From contig WSXU01000001.1 in assembly GCA_009773455.1 (NCBI GenBank), positions 374,073 to 438,072 of the forward strand: 64,000 nucleotides of DNA, given 5' to 3'. The notes beneath the pieces were generated by a model. That model saw nothing but the letters and a program-made list of their open reading frames with translations, was not told where the DNA came from and searched no databases. This document shows positions 27,968 to 37,328 of this stretch, piece after piece. Origin of the DNA: Bacteroidota bacterium. Its GTDB lineage: Bacteria > Bacteroidota > Bacteroidia > Bacteroidales > Lentimicrobiaceae. A program made the position numbers and the translations under genes. The first letter of the stretch is position 1. The number at the start of each line of letters is the position of its first letter.

Positions 27968-28876
27968 ATGGAAAAAATCAAACTGAAAGCCTGGATCCAC
28001 GCCATTCGTCTTCGGACCTTACCGCTGGCATTCTCCAGTTCATTGCTCGGGAGTTTCATTGCCTTCCACGATAAATCATTCAAATGGAGCGTACTGTGGC
28101 TTGCACTGCTTACAACGCTCTTCCTGCAGATACTTTCAAACCTTGCCAATGATTACGGCGATTCAAGGAATGGTGCCGACAACCCTGAACGGGTGGGACC
28201 TAGCAGGGCAGTTCAAAGTGGTATCATCAGCGCAGGTGAGATGAAGATTGCAGTTATCCTGACAGGGATTCTGGCTTTTATCTCAGGAATACTGCTGATT
28301 GGAGAAGGCATCGGCTTTATTGTTTCGCTGAAGTGGATACTGTTTCTGATCCTTGGAACCGGAGCCATTGCGGCAGCCATCAACTACACCGTTGGTAAGA
28401 AACCCTATGGTTATATGGGCTTCGGTGATCTCTTCGTTTTCCTCTTCTTTGGGTTGACAGGTGTTTTAGGAACGTATTACCTGCATACCGGTCATCTGCA
28501 GTCCGATCTTCTGCTACCTGCTTCTGCCATGGGATTTCTGAGTGCCGCTGTTCTCAATCTCAACAATATGCGCGACATTCAGGGCGACAGCCGTGCCGGA
28601 AAGCGCACGCTTGTAGTGATCATGGGGCCTGACCGTGCCAGGTATTACCATCTCCTGCTGATTGCCGGAGCCCCCGTTACACTGATTGTATATACAATGT
28701 TTAATTACAGTGGGCCTGTCCAGTATATTTTTCTGCTTACCCTTCCCCTGCTCCTGATTCACCTGTTATCGGTATTCCGCATCAAGGTGCCCTCTGAACT
28801 TGATCCGCAACTCAAACGGCTGGCCCTGACCATCTTCGCAACTGTCATTATTTTCGGAATCGGACTCATCTTCTGA
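27968..28876 (+). CDS. menA: 1,4-dihydroxy-2-naphthoate polyprenyltransferase
   Basis: A 302-residue UbiA-family membrane prenyltransferase from the ATG at 27968 (MEKIKLKAWIHAIRLRTLP); the in-frame GTG at 27947 overlaps the menB stop and is less likely. About eight to nine transmembrane helices are evident. The two aspartate-rich Mg2+/prenyl-diphosphate motifs are NDYGDSRNGADN and NNMRDIQGDSRAGK. It attaches the isoprenoid tail to DHNA, giving demethylmenaquinone. Its stop overlaps the menC start by one base. Confidence 0.96.
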   Translation: MEKIKLKAWIHAIRLRTLPLAFSSSLLGSFIAFHDKSFKWSVLWLALLTTLFLQILSNLANDYGDSRNGADNPERVGPSRAVQSGIISAGEMKIAVILTGILAFISGILLIGEGIGFIVSLKWILFLILGTGAIAAAINYTVGKKPYGYMGFGDLFVFLFFGLTGVLGTYYLHTGHLQSDLLLPASAMGFLSAAVLNLNNMRDIQGDSRAGKRTLVVIMGPDRARYYHLLLIAGAPVTLIVYTMFNYSGPVQYIFLLTLPLLLIHLLSVFRIKVPSELDPQLKRLALTIFATVIIFGIGLIF

Positions 28877-29928
28877 TGTTAGCCGCACGCTATAAAAAAC
28901 ACACCCTCTATTTCCTCAAACCGGCAGGAACTTCACGTGGAATTCTGCTGTCAAAAAACAGTTATTTCATACTGATCAGCGATACCGACCAACCAGGAAT
29001 AACGGGGGTGGGTGAATGCAGCATCATTCCCGGTCTCAGCCCTGACGACAGGCCCGGTCTGGAAGCAAAGCTATCAGAAGCCTGCCGTGACATTAACCTT
29101 TCATGGCAGAACAGGAGTGATTCCCTTGCTGCATGGCCGGGCATCAGCGCCGGAATTGAAATGGCCCTGAGGGATCTTGACAAAGGCGGAAACCGCATTC
29201 TCTTCTGCTCACCATTCACCGGAGGTGAGCGTACAATTCCTATCCATGGCCTCATCTGGATGGGAAAACCTGAAACCTTGCTTCAGCAGATCGATGAAAA
29301 ACTGAACAACGGTTTCAGGGTCATTAAAATGAAAATCGGGGCTCTCCCGTTCAACGAGGAGATTATGATCATCCGGCACATCAGAAGACATTTCAATGAA
29401 ACCGAAGTTGAACTCCGGCTCGATGCCAACGGAGCCTTCCTGCCCGACGAAGCCGCCGGGAAACTGGAACAGCTGGCGGAATTTCATATTCATTCTGTGG
29501 AGCAGCCGATCCTTCCGGGACAGGCAGAAGCCCTGGCAGAACTTTGCATGAGTTCTCCCGTCCCGCTTGCGCTGGATGAAGAACTGACCGGCATTTGCGG
29601 CATTGAAAATATAAACCGGTTGCTTGATCTGATCCGACCACAATACCTTGTGATTAAACCTTCCCTGCTGGGTGGTTTTGAGTCGGCTGAATCGTGGATT
29701 CAGGCTGCATCAAAGCGGGGCATCGGCTGGTGGGCCAATTCAGCCCTCGAATCAAACATCGGGCTGAATGCCCTGGCACAATGGGTAGCAATTTCCGATA
29801 ACCTTATCGTACAGGGCCTGGGAACCGGCAGCCTCTTCACCAACAACATTCCCTCGCCCCTGACTGTTCTTGATGGTGAGCTCAGGTACAATCCCTTGTT
29901 TCCCTGGGATTTTTCAGCAATTCTATAA
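28876..29928 (+). CDS. menC: o-succinylbenzoate synthase (enolase superfamily)
   Basis: A 350-residue enzyme that dehydrates SHCHC to o-succinylbenzoate. The KxK catalytic lysine is in FRVIKMKIG. Metal ligands follow in LRLDANGAF, HSVEQPI and LALDEELTG, and the second catalytic lysine is in YLVIKPSLLGG. This is the full muconate-lactonizing subgroup set. The gene starts at the menA stop (1-base overlap). Dipeptide epimerases share the fold, but operon context supports MenC. Confidence 0.94.
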   Translation: MLAARYKKHTLYFLKPAGTSRGILLSKNSYFILISDTDQPGITGVGECSIIPGLSPDDRPGLEAKLSEACRDINLSWQNRSDSLAAWPGISAGIEMALRDLDKGGNRILFCSPFTGGERTIPIHGLIWMGKPETLLQQIDEKLNNGFRVIKMKIGALPFNEEIMIIRHIRRHFNETEVELRLDANGAFLPDEAAGKLEQLAEFHIHSVEQPILPGQAEALAELCMSSPVPLALDEELTGICGIENINRLLDLIRPQYLVIKPSLLGGFESAESWIQAASKRGIGWWANSALESNIGLNALAQWVAISDNLIVQGLGTGSLFTNNIPSPLTVLDGELRYNPLFPWDFSAIL

Positions 29929-29940
29929 ATAAACACAATC

Positions 29941-31035
29941 ATGAAATTTATTCCGAAAGCCCTGACCCTGAACGGGAAATACTTTTCCGAAGATGCGATC
30001 CACGGGTTGGCGGATGATCTGATGACACCCGGTAAACCTGACTGGGAGCAGGCTTTGGGAAGTTTTCTCAGGCAATGGATAGATGAGAATGATACGATAC
30101 AGGTCAGAACTTCAGGATCAACCGGTGATCCGAAGTTACTGAGCCTGAGCAAGAGGTCGATGCTTACTTCGGCCTCCATGACGGGTAGTTTTCTTGGTTT
30201 TCGCGAAGGCCAGACAGCGCTGTTGTGCCTGAATTCAGGCTTTATCGCAGGAATGATGATGGTTGTCAGGGCCATGGCTTACCAGATGAACCTGATTGCA
30301 GTTCCACCTTCCGGTTCCCCGCTCTGCCAGATCTCTAAAGAACGTATTGATTTTGCTGCCATGGTGCCTGCGCAGGTTTATAATTCCCTCCCGGTTCCGT
30401 CATCAAAGCAAATTCTTGAGTCCATCGGCACACTGATCATTGGTGGAGCAGCCCTCAGCCCTGAACTTGAGAAAATGATTGAGAAACTGGATGGCAACAT
30501 ATACGCTACTTTTGGGATGACCGAAACCATCACCCACATTGCGCTGCGCCGTCTGAATGGCCCGGAACGGAGCGATGCCTTTACCGTTTTACCGGGAATT
30601 ACCATCGAAAGCGATGTCAGGGGTTGCCTGGTGGCCAGCGTTCCCTGGGATGCCGGCAAAATTGTTTCAAATGACATTGTCAGTATAGAGTCGCCAGCGT
30701 CGTTCAAATGGTTGGGCAGGGCCGATAATGTGATCAACACCGGCGGCATCAAGCTGATACCGGAAACAATTGAAAAGAGGATCGCTGAATTTGTCGGAAA
30801 CCGGTTTTTTATTGCAGGCCTGCCCGATCCCGTACTTGGTAATATTCCGGTGTTGGTTGTGGAATCGGTTGTTCCCCTGACTGCAAAGCAAATTGAAGAA
30901 ATTTCAGTAAGGATAACACCTAAGCTGACCAAATCTGAAATGCCACGCAGGGTAATCCGATCGGAGAAATTCTCAGAAACCGGGAATGGTAAGATAAACC
31001 GGAAGGAAAGTCTGCAACAAGCGCTGAAAACCTGA
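29941..31035 (+). CDS. menE: o-succinylbenzoate-CoA ligase, short form
   Basis: A 364-residue AMP-forming acyl-CoA ligase. The P-loop-like motif is VRTSGSTGDPKLLSLSK, followed by YATFGMTETITHIALRR, the adenylate-binding GRADNVINTGGIKL and the C-terminal catalytic lysine in GNGKINRKESL. Canonical MenE is about 450-490 residues; here roughly the first 100 are reduced to a ~40-residue lead. I believe this is common for Bacteroidota MenE and not a truncation, because all catalytic motifs remain. It is last in the operon, converging on tsaB with 7 bp between stops. Confidence 0.93.
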   Translation: MKFIPKALTLNGKYFSEDAIHGLADDLMTPGKPDWEQALGSFLRQWIDENDTIQVRTSGSTGDPKLLSLSKRSMLTSASMTGSFLGFREGQTALLCLNSGFIAGMMMVVRAMAYQMNLIAVPPSGSPLCQISKERIDFAAMVPAQVYNSLPVPSSKQILESIGTLIIGGAALSPELEKMIEKLDGNIYATFGMTETITHIALRRLNGPERSDAFTVLPGITIESDVRGCLVASVPWDAGKIVSNDIVSIESPASFKWLGRADNVINTGGIKLIPETIEKRIAEFVGNRFFIAGLPDPVLGNIPVLVVESVVPLTAKQIEEISVRITPKLTKSEMPRRVIRSEKFSETGNGKINRKESLQQALKT

Positions 31036-31044
31036 AACAGGTTT
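31028..31044. terminator. Possible small hairpin at the menE/tsaB convergence
   Basis: AAACCTG-AAA-CAGGTTT forms a 7-bp stem covering the ends of both convergent genes. There is no U run, so termination activity is uncertain. Confidence 0.3.
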
Positions 31045-31747
31045 ATTGCAGGCCTTTTACCCTGGGCTTACCGGCAATAAAATCCTTCAGGTAAAATGGT
31101 TCAAAGTAAGCGGTATTTTCAAAAGTACCGGATTCATACAGGGCACTTACCCTGGCAGCCATATAAAGTGAAGATGTCTCAAAATCATCCAGGTAAGTAA
31201 TGTTTGAATGAGCCAGGGTTGATCGGCATTTGCCGGCTCCGTCACCGGCGATAATCAGGTGATGGCCGGGCAACAGGTCAGCAAATGATTCTCCCGTGAT
31301 AATCTCAGCCGTTGCAGCCTTTACAGTGGTAAGGTTCTGGTCGAACAAAGCAGTATATACCTCCATGCGGCGGGCATCGATCATCGGAACAAACAAAACC
31401 GGAAGATTAAACTTTTCAGCCGGAACAAGTTGTTTAATTCCCCGGGCCATGGCTTCAAGGGTGCCAACTCCGATCAGTGGAATGTCCAGTCCGTAGCATA
31501 GTCCTTTGGCTGTAGAAACACCTATTCTCAGCCCGGTATAGGAACCCGGGCCCATGCTGACTGCAACGGCATCCAGTTTACTTCTGTCGGTTCCTGTCTC
31601 CTTCAGAATCTCCTCTATAAATACCGCAACAACCTTAGAATGGGAGTTATGATCCCTTGTTTCTCTGAGCCCGAGGATTTTATCCCCGTCGGACAGGCAA
31701 ACGCTGCAGACAGTCGTCGCAGTTTCAATATTAAGAATCATGGCCAT
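31043..31747 (-). CDS. tsaB: tRNA threonylcarbamoyladenosine biosynthesis protein TsaB
   Basis: A 234-residue ASKHA-fold partner of TsaD needed for the universal t6A37 tRNA modification. It starts with ILNIETATTVCSVCL. The family hallmark is VSMGPGSYTGLRIGVSTAKGL, followed by DARRMEVYTALFD. It lacks the metal-binding His pair of TsaD, as expected. It lies 12 bp downstream of an efflux adaptor gene, probably in the same transcript. Confidence 0.95.
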   Translation of the reverse strand: MAMILNIETATTVCSVCLSDGDKILGLRETRDHNSHSKVVAVFIEEILKETGTDRSKLDAVAVSMGPGSYTGLRIGVSTAKGLCYGLDIPLIGVGTLEAMARGIKQLVPAEKFNLPVLFVPMIDARRMEVYTALFDQNLTTVKAATAEIITGESFADLLPGHHLIIAGDGAGKCRSTLAHSNITYLDDFETSSLYMAARVSALYESGTFENTAYFEPFYLKDFIAGKPRVKGLQ

Positions 31748-31759
31748 AAGTCAGAATTG

Positions 31760-33121
31760 TCAGTCTTTTTTAAACAATTCCTCTTTTTCAACCACCTTTA
31801 TTTTGTCGCCGTCTTTCAACGATTTGGAAACAGCACGGTACGGTCCGCTGATCACTTCGTCACCGGCTTTCAGTCCATCTGTAATCTGAATATAGGTGTT
31901 GTTCTGGATGCCTGTTTTTACCTTTTGGAGCCTGGCGACTCCGTCTTTAACAACGAAAACATATTCCTGAACAGGTTCTGTCCGTTTTACGGTCTCTTTT
32001 TCCTTTTCGCTTTCACTACCCTCTGTTTCCGGCTTTTTCTTTTCAATCTTCGTTGAATCTTCACGTGCAGTGACTGCCTGGATGGGCACGGTTAATACAT
32101 TTGAAGCCATTTCTGTCTGAATATCTACAGTGGCTGACATTCCCGGTCTGAAAGGAGAGGTATTCGGCGTAGCAGCCGGAATCAGGTCGCTGTATGATGA
32201 AGGCAACATTCTTATCTTCACATCAAAATTTGTTACCTGGTCAGCACTCAGCCCACTTACATTGGCTGATGTGGCAATCTCGGTAACGATTCCCTTGAAC
32301 TTTCGGTTCAGGTATGAATCAACTTCAACCAGGGAAGTATCGTTAAGCGAAACGCGGACAATGTCGTTTTCATTTACACTCACAATCACCTCCATAACCG
32401 CAAGGTTGGCAATACGCAGAATTTCAGTTCCCGCTGAGAACTGGGATGCACCAGCGACCCTTTCACCTTTTTCAACATTCAGTTTCGAGATGGTTCCCGA
32501 CACAGGCGCATAAATGGAGGTTTTATAAAGGTTCTCACCGGCTTCTTTCACCGAGGCTTCCGCACTTTTAACTGAATAATCGGCACCCTTCACATTCTCT
32601 TCGGCGGCTGTAACTTCAGATTTTGCTACCTCATAGGCCGATTTAGCCGCATCATATTCAGATGCTGAAATGGCTTTCTCATTCCAGAGTCGCTGATTTC
32701 TTTCGTAGCTTGCCTTGGCATTGATAAACTGGGCCTGCACCTGTGCCAGACGGGCACGGGCATTTGCAAGGCTGGCCTTGGTGGTGTTCAGGCTGGCAAG
32801 AATACGGTCGTAGTTGGATGCATAAATTTTAGGGTCGATTTTGGCAAGCAGAGTTCCGGCCTGAACTTCATCCCCCTCTTTCACAAATACATCAACAACT
32901 TCCCCGCTTACATCCGGTGAAATCTTCACCTCTGCTTCCGGTTGTATCTTCCCGTTAGCAGAAACCGTTTCGATGATTGACCTTTTTTCGGCCTTCTCAG
33001 ACGTGACTTTTGTAAGGTCTTCCTTGCCGATCAACCCCTGTTTGCGGGCAACGGCAAGGGCAATAATAATCAGTACCACGGCTGCAATGCCAATCCTGAT
33101 CAGATTCTTTCTCTTTTTCAT
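31760..33121 (-). CDS. Efflux periplasmic adaptor (HlyD/RND MFP type)
   Basis: A 453-residue membrane fusion protein anchored by an N-terminal helix (IGIAAVVLIIIALAVARK). A lipoyl domain (GEVVDVFVKEGDEVQAG) is followed by a long coiled-coil hairpin (about residues 105-195) and the return strand IYAPVSGTISKLNVEKGE, then beta-barrel domains. A highly charged insertion (KKKPETEGSESEKEKETVKR, near 380-400) breaks the membrane-proximal region. It pairs with the TolC homologue immediately upstream, but no permease or ATPase gene follows; tsaB does. The partner pump must be elsewhere. Confidence 0.92.
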   Translation of the reverse strand: MKKRKNLIRIGIAAVVLIIIALAVARKQGLIGKEDLTKVTSEKAEKRSIIETVSANGKIQPEAEVKISPDVSGEVVDVFVKEGDEVQAGTLLAKIDPKIYASNYDRILASLNTTKASLANARARLAQVQAQFINAKASYERNQRLWNEKAISASEYDAAKSAYEVAKSEVTAAEENVKGADYSVKSAEASVKEAGENLYKTSIYAPVSGTISKLNVEKGERVAGASQFSAGTEILRIANLAVMEVIVSVNENDIVRVSLNDTSLVEVDSYLNRKFKGIVTEIATSANVSGLSADQVTNFDVKIRMLPSSYSDLIPAATPNTSPFRPGMSATVDIQTEMASNVLTVPIQAVTAREDSTKIEKKKPETEGSESEKEKETVKRTEPVQEYVFVVKDGVARLQKVKTGIQNNTYIQITDGLKAGDEVISGPYRAVSKSLKDGDKIKVVEKEELFKKD

Positions 33122-33309
33122 TTTCGATGCTTTTCCTTTGTTGATGCTTTTTCTTCAGGGACACTCTCACTGCCCCGGCTCCCGGTGAATGATTCACCGC
33201 TATTAACAAATTAAAACCCTTTTCAGTAGTTTCAATGTATAAAAAAACTGTTAAAATGCAGAAACCGTTCCGGCTATACAGAACGGCGGCTGATACTGCA
33301 GGAATCCTG

Positions 33310-34668
33310 TTATTTCTTCAGGGTTAAAGGTTTACCCATATAAAAATCCAGAACAGTTGTCTTAAAAATAAAATCAAATTTACTCTGTATTTGCTCCGAC
33401 TCGGCATTCGACAAATCTTTTTTGGCATTATTATAATCAACCGAATTCATGATTCCGACATCAAATTTCTGTTCTGCGTAACGGAATGACTCCCTGGTGG
33501 CATTTACCTTCTTCTCAGAGGCATGGTATTGCTTGAGCGAGGCCCGGGCATCGGCCCATGCCTGCTGAATGGTCTTGCGCAGCATCATTTTCTGCAATTC
33601 ATAATCCAGCTTTGAATTATCCAGTGAAATCTTTGCTTTGCTTACCATCGTTCTGCTCTGCCACCCGTTCAGGATTGGAATGGTCAGGTACAATCCGATC
33701 GTCTGGTTATTGTTGTCCCTGATCTGATCGTCCCAGGGCGTTGTTTTAAGACTGAAATCAGTACTGTCGAGATACTGGCTTGCTCCGGAATATCCTGTTC
33801 CCCAGCTACCACTTAATGATAATGACGGGTAATAATTGCCCTTAGCCCTGGCGAGCTGCCTTTCACTGCTTTGCATGCGGTATTCAGATGCTTTGATTTC
33901 AGGCATATTTGCCTGGGCATACAGAAATATCTGGTCGGGATTCCCCACAAGTTTCGGATCACCTTCGATGCTCAGGGCAGGAACTTCGATGTCGAATCCT
34001 TCGGCTGAAGGCAGATCGAGCAGCTGACTCAGTGTAAGCAATGAAACATCAAGATTATTCTCTGCATCGATCAGGCTAGATTCTTCAACAGCATATTGCG
34101 CTTCGATGGTATAGGCATCACCCGGAGCCATCGTTCCTGCATTGACAAGCTTCTTCATCCTTTCAACCTGCTGACTGGTAATGTCAAGCTGTTTGGTCCG
34201 GATCTGGACCAGTTCCTTGTAAAAAAGCACCTGGAGGTAGAATGTCGCGATGTTGATCGACATATCATTCATGTACTTATCGGCATCCTGCTGGCTCGCC
34301 ATCAGGTTCAGCTGATTCTGCTTTATTCCGTTCAGTTTCTGGAATCCGTTAAACAGTGTAACGCCTCCCTGGAGGTAGAAGTTATTTGACTGTACCCTGC
34401 TTGTAGCAAACCTGTTGGTATACCGGTCAATCGTTTGTCCGTAATTATAGGCATGCGAGGCATTGCCTGAAATTCCCGGCAACAGGTCAAGTTTCGATTG
34501 CAGCAGGTCGGCTTTTGCAATCTCAACCAGCAGCATCTGTTGCTTCAACTGCAGATTATTGGTGATGGCATGGTTAACACACTGTTCAAGTGTCCATACC
34601 TGCTGTGCGCCCGCGTTCAGGGCTAAAAAGGTGAAAAATACCGCAAAAAGCGCAATTTGTTTTTTCAT
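33310..34668 (-). CDS. TolC family outer membrane protein
   Basis: A 452-residue outer membrane channel protein with signal peptide MKKQIALFAVFFTFLALNAGA cut before QQVWTL. It has two OEP halves, the first starting TLEQCVNHAITNNLQ, with long amphipathic helices (MLRKTIQQAWADARASLKQY). Its length and ending (VLDFYMGKPLTL) closely parallel the other TolC homologue at 4401 (VLDFYQGKPLDL), so the two are paralogues. The downstream adaptor gene is 188 bp away on the same strand. Confidence 0.92.
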   Translation of the reverse strand: MKKQIALFAVFFTFLALNAGAQQVWTLEQCVNHAITNNLQLKQQMLLVEIAKADLLQSKLDLLPGISGNASHAYNYGQTIDRYTNRFATSRVQSNNFYLQGGVTLFNGFQKLNGIKQNQLNLMASQQDADKYMNDMSINIATFYLQVLFYKELVQIRTKQLDITSQQVERMKKLVNAGTMAPGDAYTIEAQYAVEESSLIDAENNLDVSLLTLSQLLDLPSAEGFDIEVPALSIEGDPKLVGNPDQIFLYAQANMPEIKASEYRMQSSERQLARAKGNYYPSLSLSGSWGTGYSGASQYLDSTDFSLKTTPWDDQIRDNNNQTIGLYLTIPILNGWQSRTMVSKAKISLDNSKLDYELQKMMLRKTIQQAWADARASLKQYHASEKKVNATRESFRYAEQKFDVGIMNSVDYNNAKKDLSNAESEQIQSKFDFIFKTTVLDFYMGKPLTLKK

Positions 34669-34985
34669 TTCAGATTGGTTTTTCCTTTGTGATCCTCAGT
34701 ACTTAATAAACAGAAAATGTGACCCTGTCGTATAAAGACCATGCCACAATTTATAACATGCTATCTTTCTGTTGATTGACCATTATTATAAAACAACGAT
34801 TGTACGGTTTCGCTCAGTCCGGGTTCATATGTGAACACCAGCATTCTTGTTATAGCCGCCGAATGAGAGGGACGTTTCAACTATTGTTCAAATTTATATG
34901 TTTGGTTGCTATAATTGGATTAATTTTACGAAAATTTCACTAAAGCCCGTCAAACGGCCTGTTGAACATATAATACCGTGACATT
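34669..34985. other. Divergent intergenic region
   Basis: A 317-bp AT-rich gap between the TolC homologue (minus) and the M1 peptidase (plus). TATGTTTG at 34896-34903 matches the -7 consensus for the plus-strand gene, 82 bp from its ATG. No other feature is recognised. Confidence 0.5.
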
Positions 34986-37325
34986 ATGATCAGCAAGTTC
35001 ACGTTTATCACAGTAGCTTTGACGCATATCCTTATGATAGGGTTACACCTGAATGCTCAAAATCAGCATAACCGGGCCATCAGTGACACCATTGATGTCG
35101 TAAGCTATGAACTTCACCTCACTGTTACCAACCTGTCGCAACAGGTCATCTCAGGCCAGGCCGGGATCAGGTTTACAACCCCCCTCGATGGCATTCATCA
35201 GCTGCCGCTTGAACTTAAACAACTTCAGGTCGATTCTGTTAAATCGGATGAAGAAATAATGCTTGGTTTTACACATACCGGTGAACGGCTCCTGGTTGAA
35301 CTTGATCAGACGGTTGCTCCGGGAGATACCCTGCTGGTTTGGATTTATTACCACGGGCAGCCGTTTCATGAGTCCTGGGGCGGGTTCCATTTTGCAGGCA
35401 CTTATGCATTCAATCTGGGTGTTGGGTTTGAATCGATTCCCCACAACCTGGGTAAAACCTGGTTCCCCTGTGTGGATGATTTTGTTGACAGGGCCTTTTA
35501 CGAATATTATATCCGTGTAGAAAACACCAATACCGCTGTTTGTGGCGGGCTGCTCCAGTCGGTTTCCCCGATGGGTGACGGAACACAGATCTATCACTGG
35601 AAATCCGTCAGGACATTGCCTACCTACCTCGCTTCGGTCGCAGTAGGCCCCTATGCCCTTGTGAATGATACGGTTCAGGGTGAACAGGAACAAATACCGG
35701 TTACCTATTATGTCCGGCCTTCCGACACAACCCGCGCCAGGGGAAGCTTTGTAAATCTCCCTGAAATTACAGCAATTTATGAAGAGGCTTTCGGGCCCTA
35801 TCCCTTTCAAAGGATAGGTATCACCGGCACTTCCCTTGGAGCTATGGAGCATGCTGAGAATATCTTCTACCCTCACGGCAGTATCAACGGCAATCTTTCG
35901 GATGAGTGGCTGTATGCCCATGAATTATCGCACATGTGGTTTGGCGATGAGGTCACCTGTTCTTCGGATGCCGATATGTGGCTGAACGAAGGCTGGGCCC
36001 GCTGGTGTGAGACCTATTACCGCGAAAAACTATATGGTATTGAAGCGGCGCGGAACAATATGCGCCCGCTTATGCGCGATGTGCTTCAGTTCATTCATAC
36101 CAAGGAAGGTGGTTACCGCCCACTTTCACCGATGCCATCCGAGTATACCTATGGTGACAACGTCTACGACAAGGGAGGGATAACCACCCATGCCCTTCGC
36201 GGATACCTGGGCGACAGTCTTTTCTTCGCCGGTGTTAAAGCTTACCTTGAAGCCTATTCCTTCAGCCCGGCATCATCCTACGATCTGCGCGATATCCTTA
36301 CCCAGGAGACTGGTACCGATATGACAGGCTTTTTTGATTTTCATGTTTTCGGGCCCGGATTTAACCAGTTTACCGTTGACTCATTTAAGGTCGTACCGGC
36401 AGGAAATGAATTTGATGTGGAAGTTTTTATCAGACAGCGCCTGAAAGGGACCAGCGTTTATGCGTCCGATTGCAGGTTAGAGATTTCCTTTATGAACGAT
36501 GGCTGGCAGACAGAAACCAGGAGAATAAGTTTTCCGGGACCACATGGATCAGGAATCTTCAGGATACCTTTTGAACCATCGGCGGTAATGACTGATCTCT
36601 TTGAAAAAGCAGGCGGTGCTTCGACCGACAGCTATAAAACCATTAAAAGCACAGGTTTATTCGATTACACCGATACTTACTTCAAACTTGATGTCACTCA
36701 GATTGCCGATTCAGCCTTTGTAAGGGCCACTCACAACTGGGTGCCTCCCGACAGTCTTAAAGTTCCTGTCCCTGGCCTGACCCTCAGTGATTACAGGTAC
36801 TGGACCATCGAAGGCATCTTTCCTGAAGGGTTTGACGCCACCGGAAGATTCTTCTACAACAAGAATGCTTACCTCGACAACACACTCATTACGAATTCTG
36901 AAGATTCACTCGTTATTCTTTTTCGCCCGGATGCGTCTCATGAATGGCAACCCGTATCATTTACCAGAGTCGGGCCATGGCAGCTTGGCACCATCTATGT
37001 TGACCATTTAAGACCGGGTGATTATACCCTTGCCCTGTGGGATGCGCTTTATGTAGGATGTAATGTGAAACCGGCTCAGGATGGATCAATCAGAATATTT
37101 CCGAATCCGGCCGATTCCGGTGTCAGTTTTGAAACAGCAGGTGCCGGCAACGGAACCCTGAGGGTTTTCGACACTTCCGGGAAAACAGTTTTTGTTAAAA
37201 ATACTTCGGGCAGCAAAAAACCAGTTTACTGGAATTGTGTTTCTGTGAACCCCGGCACCTACCTTGTGACCTTCGATCAGGGAAAAGGGCTTACCCGGAG
37301 CAGTAAATTAGTAATCAAGCACTGA
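34986..37325 (+). CDS. M1 family metallopeptidase with T9SS C-terminal sorting domain
   Basis: A 779-residue secreted zinc aminopeptidase. An N-terminal signal peptide ends near LHLNAQNQ. The M1 domain carries the exopeptidase motif GAMEHAENIF (GxMEN variant) and the zinc site HELSH at 312-316, with the third ligand Glu335 in NEGWARW, exactly 18 residues after the second His. The last ~80 residues form a type A T9SS domain (IFPNPADSGVSFETA and later PGTYLVTFDQG), so the enzyme should cross the outer membrane and be released or attached to the surface. GAMEH in place of GAMEN is a small deviation. AlkD and GNAT genes follow closely. Confidence 0.93.
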   Translation: MISKFTFITVALTHILMIGLHLNAQNQHNRAISDTIDVVSYELHLTVTNLSQQVISGQAGIRFTTPLDGIHQLPLELKQLQVDSVKSDEEIMLGFTHTGERLLVELDQTVAPGDTLLVWIYYHGQPFHESWGGFHFAGTYAFNLGVGFESIPHNLGKTWFPCVDDFVDRAFYEYYIRVENTNTAVCGGLLQSVSPMGDGTQIYHWKSVRTLPTYLASVAVGPYALVNDTVQGEQEQIPVTYYVRPSDTTRARGSFVNLPEITAIYEEAFGPYPFQRIGITGTSLGAMEHAENIFYPHGSINGNLSDEWLYAHELSHMWFGDEVTCSSDADMWLNEGWARWCETYYREKLYGIEAARNNMRPLMRDVLQFIHTKEGGYRPLSPMPSEYTYGDNVYDKGGITTHALRGYLGDSLFFAGVKAYLEAYSFSPASSYDLRDILTQETGTDMTGFFDFHVFGPGFNQFTVDSFKVVPAGNEFDVEVFIRQRLKGTSVYASDCRLEISFMNDGWQTETRRISFPGPHGSGIFRIPFEPSAVMTDLFEKAGGASTDSYKTIKSTGLFDYTDTYFKLDVTQIADSAFVRATHNWVPPDSLKVPVPGLTLSDYRYWTIEGIFPEGFDATGRFFYNKNAYLDNTLITNSEDSLVILFRPDASHEWQPVSFTRVGPWQLGTIYVDHLRPGDYTLALWDALYVGCNVKPAQDGSIRIFPNPADSGVSFETAGAGNGTLRVFDTSGKTVFVKNTSGSKKPVYWNCVSVNPGTYLVTFDQGKGLTRSSKLVIKH

Positions 37326-37328
37326 TCG

